A program made the translations under genes and the position numbers. Shown one piece after another: positions 4,200 through 6,218 of a stretch of DNA of 6,218 nucleotides. How positions within the stretch are numbered: the first letter of the stretch is position 1; each line of letters starts with the position of its first letter. This DNA is from Spirochaetota bacterium (lineage in GTDB: Bacteria > Spirochaetota > Leptospiria > Turneriellales > Turneriellaceae), in the NCBI GenBank assembly GCA_029561505.1, contig JAKQXK010000163.1:1-6218 (forward strand). The letters are read 5' to 3'. The notes under the pieces were generated by a model. It made no database searches, was not told the DNA's origin, and saw only the letters and a program-made list of their open reading frames with translations.

Positions 4200-6089
4200 T
4201 CAGTGGTATGCGCCAATTGACCAGCCACCAATCGTCGGTCGTGCTGTCGCGCTGCGGTCATCGGTGATGCCAAAAGGCGAAACATTATAGAGATTTTCAC
4301 CGATCGTCAGAGCGGCAGATGCTGCGTTCAAGCGGTAATCAGACGATGCTGGCGCCAAGAAGACACCCACAGCCGTCTGGTTGGTTGTACGGTTACCACT
4401 GACAACCGCCGTCGTGTGCGGGTCGAGCTCGGCGTCGAAAGTAAAATCTCCATTGTCGCTGATATTGTGCGTAACCGGGCCTGGATTATACTGGCGATAA
4501 TAGTGCGAAGACCAATTACCGAGTACGATCAGGTTATGCCGCAGCAATGGGTTTGTACCGGTTACTGTTGAACTGTCAAGCAGCGCGATTGAATAGTTTG
4601 AAGGCTGGGCTTCGGCACGCATCAGGTTATTGCGAATCTCCCAGCAGCGATCGACCTGCGCCATGTTGATCGCTGCCTGGCCACCGCCACTGATATTGTT
4701 GCGCATGATAATCGTATTATTCACTGCATAGATGCGCCGGGCGCCCCCGCAACCGCCACCGGCGTTTGCCGCATTCGTCACGATGGCTTCGGCTGCATAG
4801 AGCGCGTAAGTGCCGATGATGACGTTATTGGCGATCAGAACCGTCTGGTTGCCATTTACCGAAGAATCCCATGGAGTACCATCGCTGAGAGCAATGCCGA
4901 GTGAATAACCCTTAATCGGTGCGTCGTTGCTGTTAGGGTCTGACGAATAGATCGTGTTGCCGATGATTCGCGCGTTGCTGTATTCGAGCCAGATTGCCCG
5001 GGTGAACTGGCCTGAGCTTGTATTGCCTCCGTAAACGGTAGAGTGTGATATATTAAGGTACGAAAATTTCATATAGATACCGACTTGATTCAGTGTACCT
5101 GCTAAGCCGTCGGCGGGCCTTACCGTCGAGTTCTCTACCGTCAGTTGGCTGGCGAAATGTGCATGGATACCAAAGTTGCTGCCGGTACCGGCAAGGCCGC
5201 CAATGAGCGTCGAGTTACTGATGGCGACATTGCCCGTCGAAATGAGCGCCACAGCTTTGGGTTCAAGGCCGCCACCACCCTGAACAGAGCTGTTCTTAAT
5301 TTCGATATTGCTTGCGTTCTGAATCAGCACGCCGATTGTTTCGTTCAGGTTGTTGTTGACCGCAATTTCAAAACCGTCGATAGTTACATCTTGCACGCCG
5401 ATAATCGATACCACAATCGTCGAACCGGTTGAGGCGCGTAACGTGCTCTTATAGAGTGCCGTGTCCTGCACCCAGGTAGTGCCACTGTAGCTTCCCGTGA
5501 TTTTGATACCCGACAGCAGAGAAATTATCTCAGAATTGTAAGTTCCCTGTGCAACCCAAATTTCCCTGATTTTCGCAGGTTCGAACAAATTTTTGGTGGC
5601 TTGCGCGAGCAGAACAGCTTCGTTTATGCTCGTGAGCGGGTTGGTTCTGTTTCCAGAGTTTCCTGTAGCAGTAGCGTTCACGTCAACGAAGATCGTGTCG
5701 TTGTGCTCAACACGAAAGCGCGTAGCGCTCGCGAAGCTACCGTTGTCACCCCTGACTCGCCAGTAGAAATCTGAATTTTGGAGCACCCCAGCCAGCGCAG
5801 CATCTGCCTTATATTCAGGGGCGGCCGCAGATCTCTCTGCAATGATCGTCACGAAATTCGGGTCAGTGGCGATCTGCAGCGTGTATTCTGAAACGCCTGA
5901 GCGCATCGACCAGGCGAAAGTCAGGTTCGCGACCATAGCGGTTGTTAAGCGCTCATTCTGACGCGGTGCAATGAGGTCGGGGGCAGTCACATCGACTTTT
6001 CCGAATCGACCCGCAAGAAAATCTTCGCGGTTCAGTTGGTTGCAGCTAAATACAAAAAGAGGGATTGCGTAGAGCGGCAATAACCTCAT
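4200..6089 (-). CDS. Lipoprotein with Fn3-like domain and right-handed parallel beta-helix
   Basis: The 629-residue protein starts MRLLPLYAIPLFVFSCNQ, a lipoprotein signal peptide with the lipid-bearing Cys16 in a loose VFSC lipobox. Residues 37-127 fit an Fn3-like fold: NLTFAWSMRSGVSEYTLQIA, DPNF and FYWRVRGDNG. From about 131 the DUF1565/beta-helix pattern begins: DTIFVDVNATATGNSGNRTN, PLTSINEAV, IWVAQGTYN and IKITGSYSG. Many short rungs follow (VTIDGFEI, IEIKNSSV, VAISNSTL, LTVENSTV, IIGNTIYSS, VLIANNVII, YAVNNTIIM). The end, PTIGGWSIGAYH, is the closing motif common in such proteins. Cys447 and Cys482 could form a disulfide bridge. Catalytic residues of a pectate lyase were not recognised, so this may be a surface adhesin or glycan-binding protein. 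It is the first gene of the cluster and overlaps no other; the sigma ATG follows 4 nt after its stop. Confidence 0.85.
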   Translation of the reverse strand: MRLLPLYAIPLFVFSCNQLNREDFLAGRFGKVDVTAPDLIAPRQNERLTTAMVANLTFAWSMRSGVSEYTLQIATDPNFVTIIAERSAAAPEYKADAALAGVLQNSDFYWRVRGDNGSFASATRFRVEHNDTIFVDVNATATGNSGNRTNPLTSINEAVLLAQATKNLFEPAKIREIWVAQGTYNSEIISLLSGIKITGSYSGTTWVQDTALYKSTLRASTGSTIVVSIIGVQDVTIDGFEIAVNNNLNETIGVLIQNASNIEIKNSSVQGGGGLEPKAVALISTGNVAISNSTLIGGLAGTGSNFGIHAHFASQLTVENSTVRPADGLAGTLNQVGIYMKFSYLNISHSTVYGGNTSSGQFTRAIWLEYSNARIIGNTIYSSDPNSNDAPIKGYSLGIALSDGTPWDSSVNGNQTVLIANNVIIGTYALYAAEAIVTNAANAGGGCGGARRIYAVNNTIIMRNNISGGGQAAINMAQVDRCWEIRNNLMRAEAQPSNYSIALLDSSTVTGTNPLLRHNLIVLGNWSSHYYRQYNPGPVTHNISDNGDFTFDAELDPHTTAVVSGNRTTNQTAVGVFLAPASSDYRLNAASAALTIGENLYNVSPFGITDDRSATARPTIGGWSIGAYH

Positions 6090-6096
6090 ATTTCAT

Positions 6097-6124
6097 ATGA
6101 TAGCACCCATGCTTGCCGTGGCAA
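6097..6124 (-). promoter_or_regulatory. Sigma70-like promoter of the beta-helix lipoprotein gene
   Basis: The minus strand shows TTGCCA (6124-6119), a 16-nt spacer and TATCAT (6102-6097); each box differs from the consensus at one position. The ATG at 6089 follows the -10 after 7 nt and has no Shine-Dalgarno site, so this mRNA may be leaderless too. The -35 lies inside the inverted repeat at 6112-6125, which is a plausible place for a repressor to block polymerase. The prediction is by eye from a short intergenic segment. Confidence 0.5.
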
Positions 6125-6125
6125 G
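6112..6125. repeat. Inverted repeat CTTGCC-GT-GGCAAG over the lipoprotein -35
   Basis: Six-base arms surround a 2-nt centre. The inner half-sites TTGCC and GGCAA recur in the larger repeat at 6148-6180, with centres about 45 bp apart. The repeat covers the predicted -35 of the lipoprotein promoter, which suits an operator. No regulator can be assigned. Confidence 0.45.
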
Positions 6126-6147
6126 TAAAAACTGACAACAGAATCCC

Positions 6148-6180
6148 TGTTTTTTCATTGCCAAAGGCAATGAAAAAACA
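6148..6180. repeat. Perfect 15-bp-arm inverted repeat with AAA centre
   Basis: Arms at 6148-6162 (TGTTTTTTCATTGCC) and 6166-6180 are exact reverse complements around a 3-nt centre. The GC core (CATTGCC/GGCAATG) is flanked by T6 on the left and A6 on the right, the reverse of the order needed for an intrinsic terminator: on either strand the hairpin is followed by A, not U. It is therefore better read as a DNA dyad, an mRNA hairpin or a mobile repeat unit. It lies about 59 bp upstream of the lipoprotein start and shares the TTGCC/GGCAA half-sites with the repeat at 6112-6125. Confidence 0.7.
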
Positions 6181-6218
6181 AATTCAAAGCCATGCTCCAC
6201 GTTCTCATCATTCAGGGT

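Noticed and set aside
4196..4300. Longer sigma factor starting at 4300
   Set aside because: It would overlap the lipoprotein gene by about 100 nt and add 35 residues with no counterpart in ECF sigma factors; region 2 begins properly after the ATG at 4195.
6148..6180. Bidirectional Rho-independent terminator
   Set aside because: The arms are perfect, but the T-tract precedes and the A-tract follows the GC core on both strands, so the RNA hairpin lacks a trailing U-tract.
6093..6218. Open minus-strand frame of 41 codons entering from the right edge and ending at TGA 6095-6093
   Set aside because: It would run through the perfect inverted repeat and both predicted promoter boxes, and its translation shows no recognisable pattern. 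A chance open frame is more likely, though the edge prevents certainty.
6192..6218. Possible plus-strand gene start (MLHVLIIQG) at the right edge
   Set aside because: Only nine codons are visible and there is no clear Shine-Dalgarno site. A divergent gene is possible but cannot be supported here.

Overview
The window is an almost fully coding stretch of bacterial DNA. All seven supported genes lie on the minus strand, so the order of transcription runs from high to low coordinates. Base composition is moderate (GC a little above half, by eye). The proteins suggest a diderm bacterium of the Leptospiraceae type, possibly Turneriella- or Leptonema-like: lipoproteins with loose lipoboxes, secreted proteins ending in outer-membrane-like beta-barrels, and an ECF sigma factor with a membrane FecR-like partner. 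That placement is inference from architecture and composition, not from a marker gene.

The first cluster runs from 6089 to 1708. It has four tightly packed genes: a 629-residue lipoprotein with an Fn3-like domain and a parallel beta-helix; an ECF sigma factor (gap 4 nt); a single-pass membrane FecR-like anti-sigma or regulator (gap 4 nt); and a secreted protein with two small beta domains, an AMPK/CBM48-type glycogen-binding domain and a C-terminal beta-barrel (gap 0 nt). Next come a 69-residue stand-alone LuxR/GerE helix-turn-helix protein (1651-1442), a secreted protein with a TolB-N-like domain and a second related beta-barrel (1320-196), and, 17 nt later, a lipoprotein cut off by the window edge (178-1).

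The most interesting signal is a promoter-like element on the minus strand, TTGGGTARAA-N14-GTCTTA, found three times with identical spacing. The copies lie before the anti-sigma gene (inside the end of the sigma gene), before the luxR-like gene and before the TolB-N/barrel gene. Its form (a -35 block, 16-17 bp, and a GTC-containing -10) is that of an ECF promoter. The simplest reading is that the encoded sigma factor drives its own partner, a small secondary regulator and envelope proteins. At the last two copies the ATG lies only 6-7 nt after the -10, so these mRNAs would be leaderless.

Inferred model: a cell-envelope sensing module in which the FecR-like protein holds or activates the sigma factor, which then expresses modular outer-membrane proteins and a DNA-binding relay. 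The segment upstream of 6089 holds a sigma70-like promoter and two inverted repeats sharing TTGCC/GGCAA half-sites, including a perfect 15-bp-arm repeat. No RNA genes, CRISPR arrays or mobile elements were seen.
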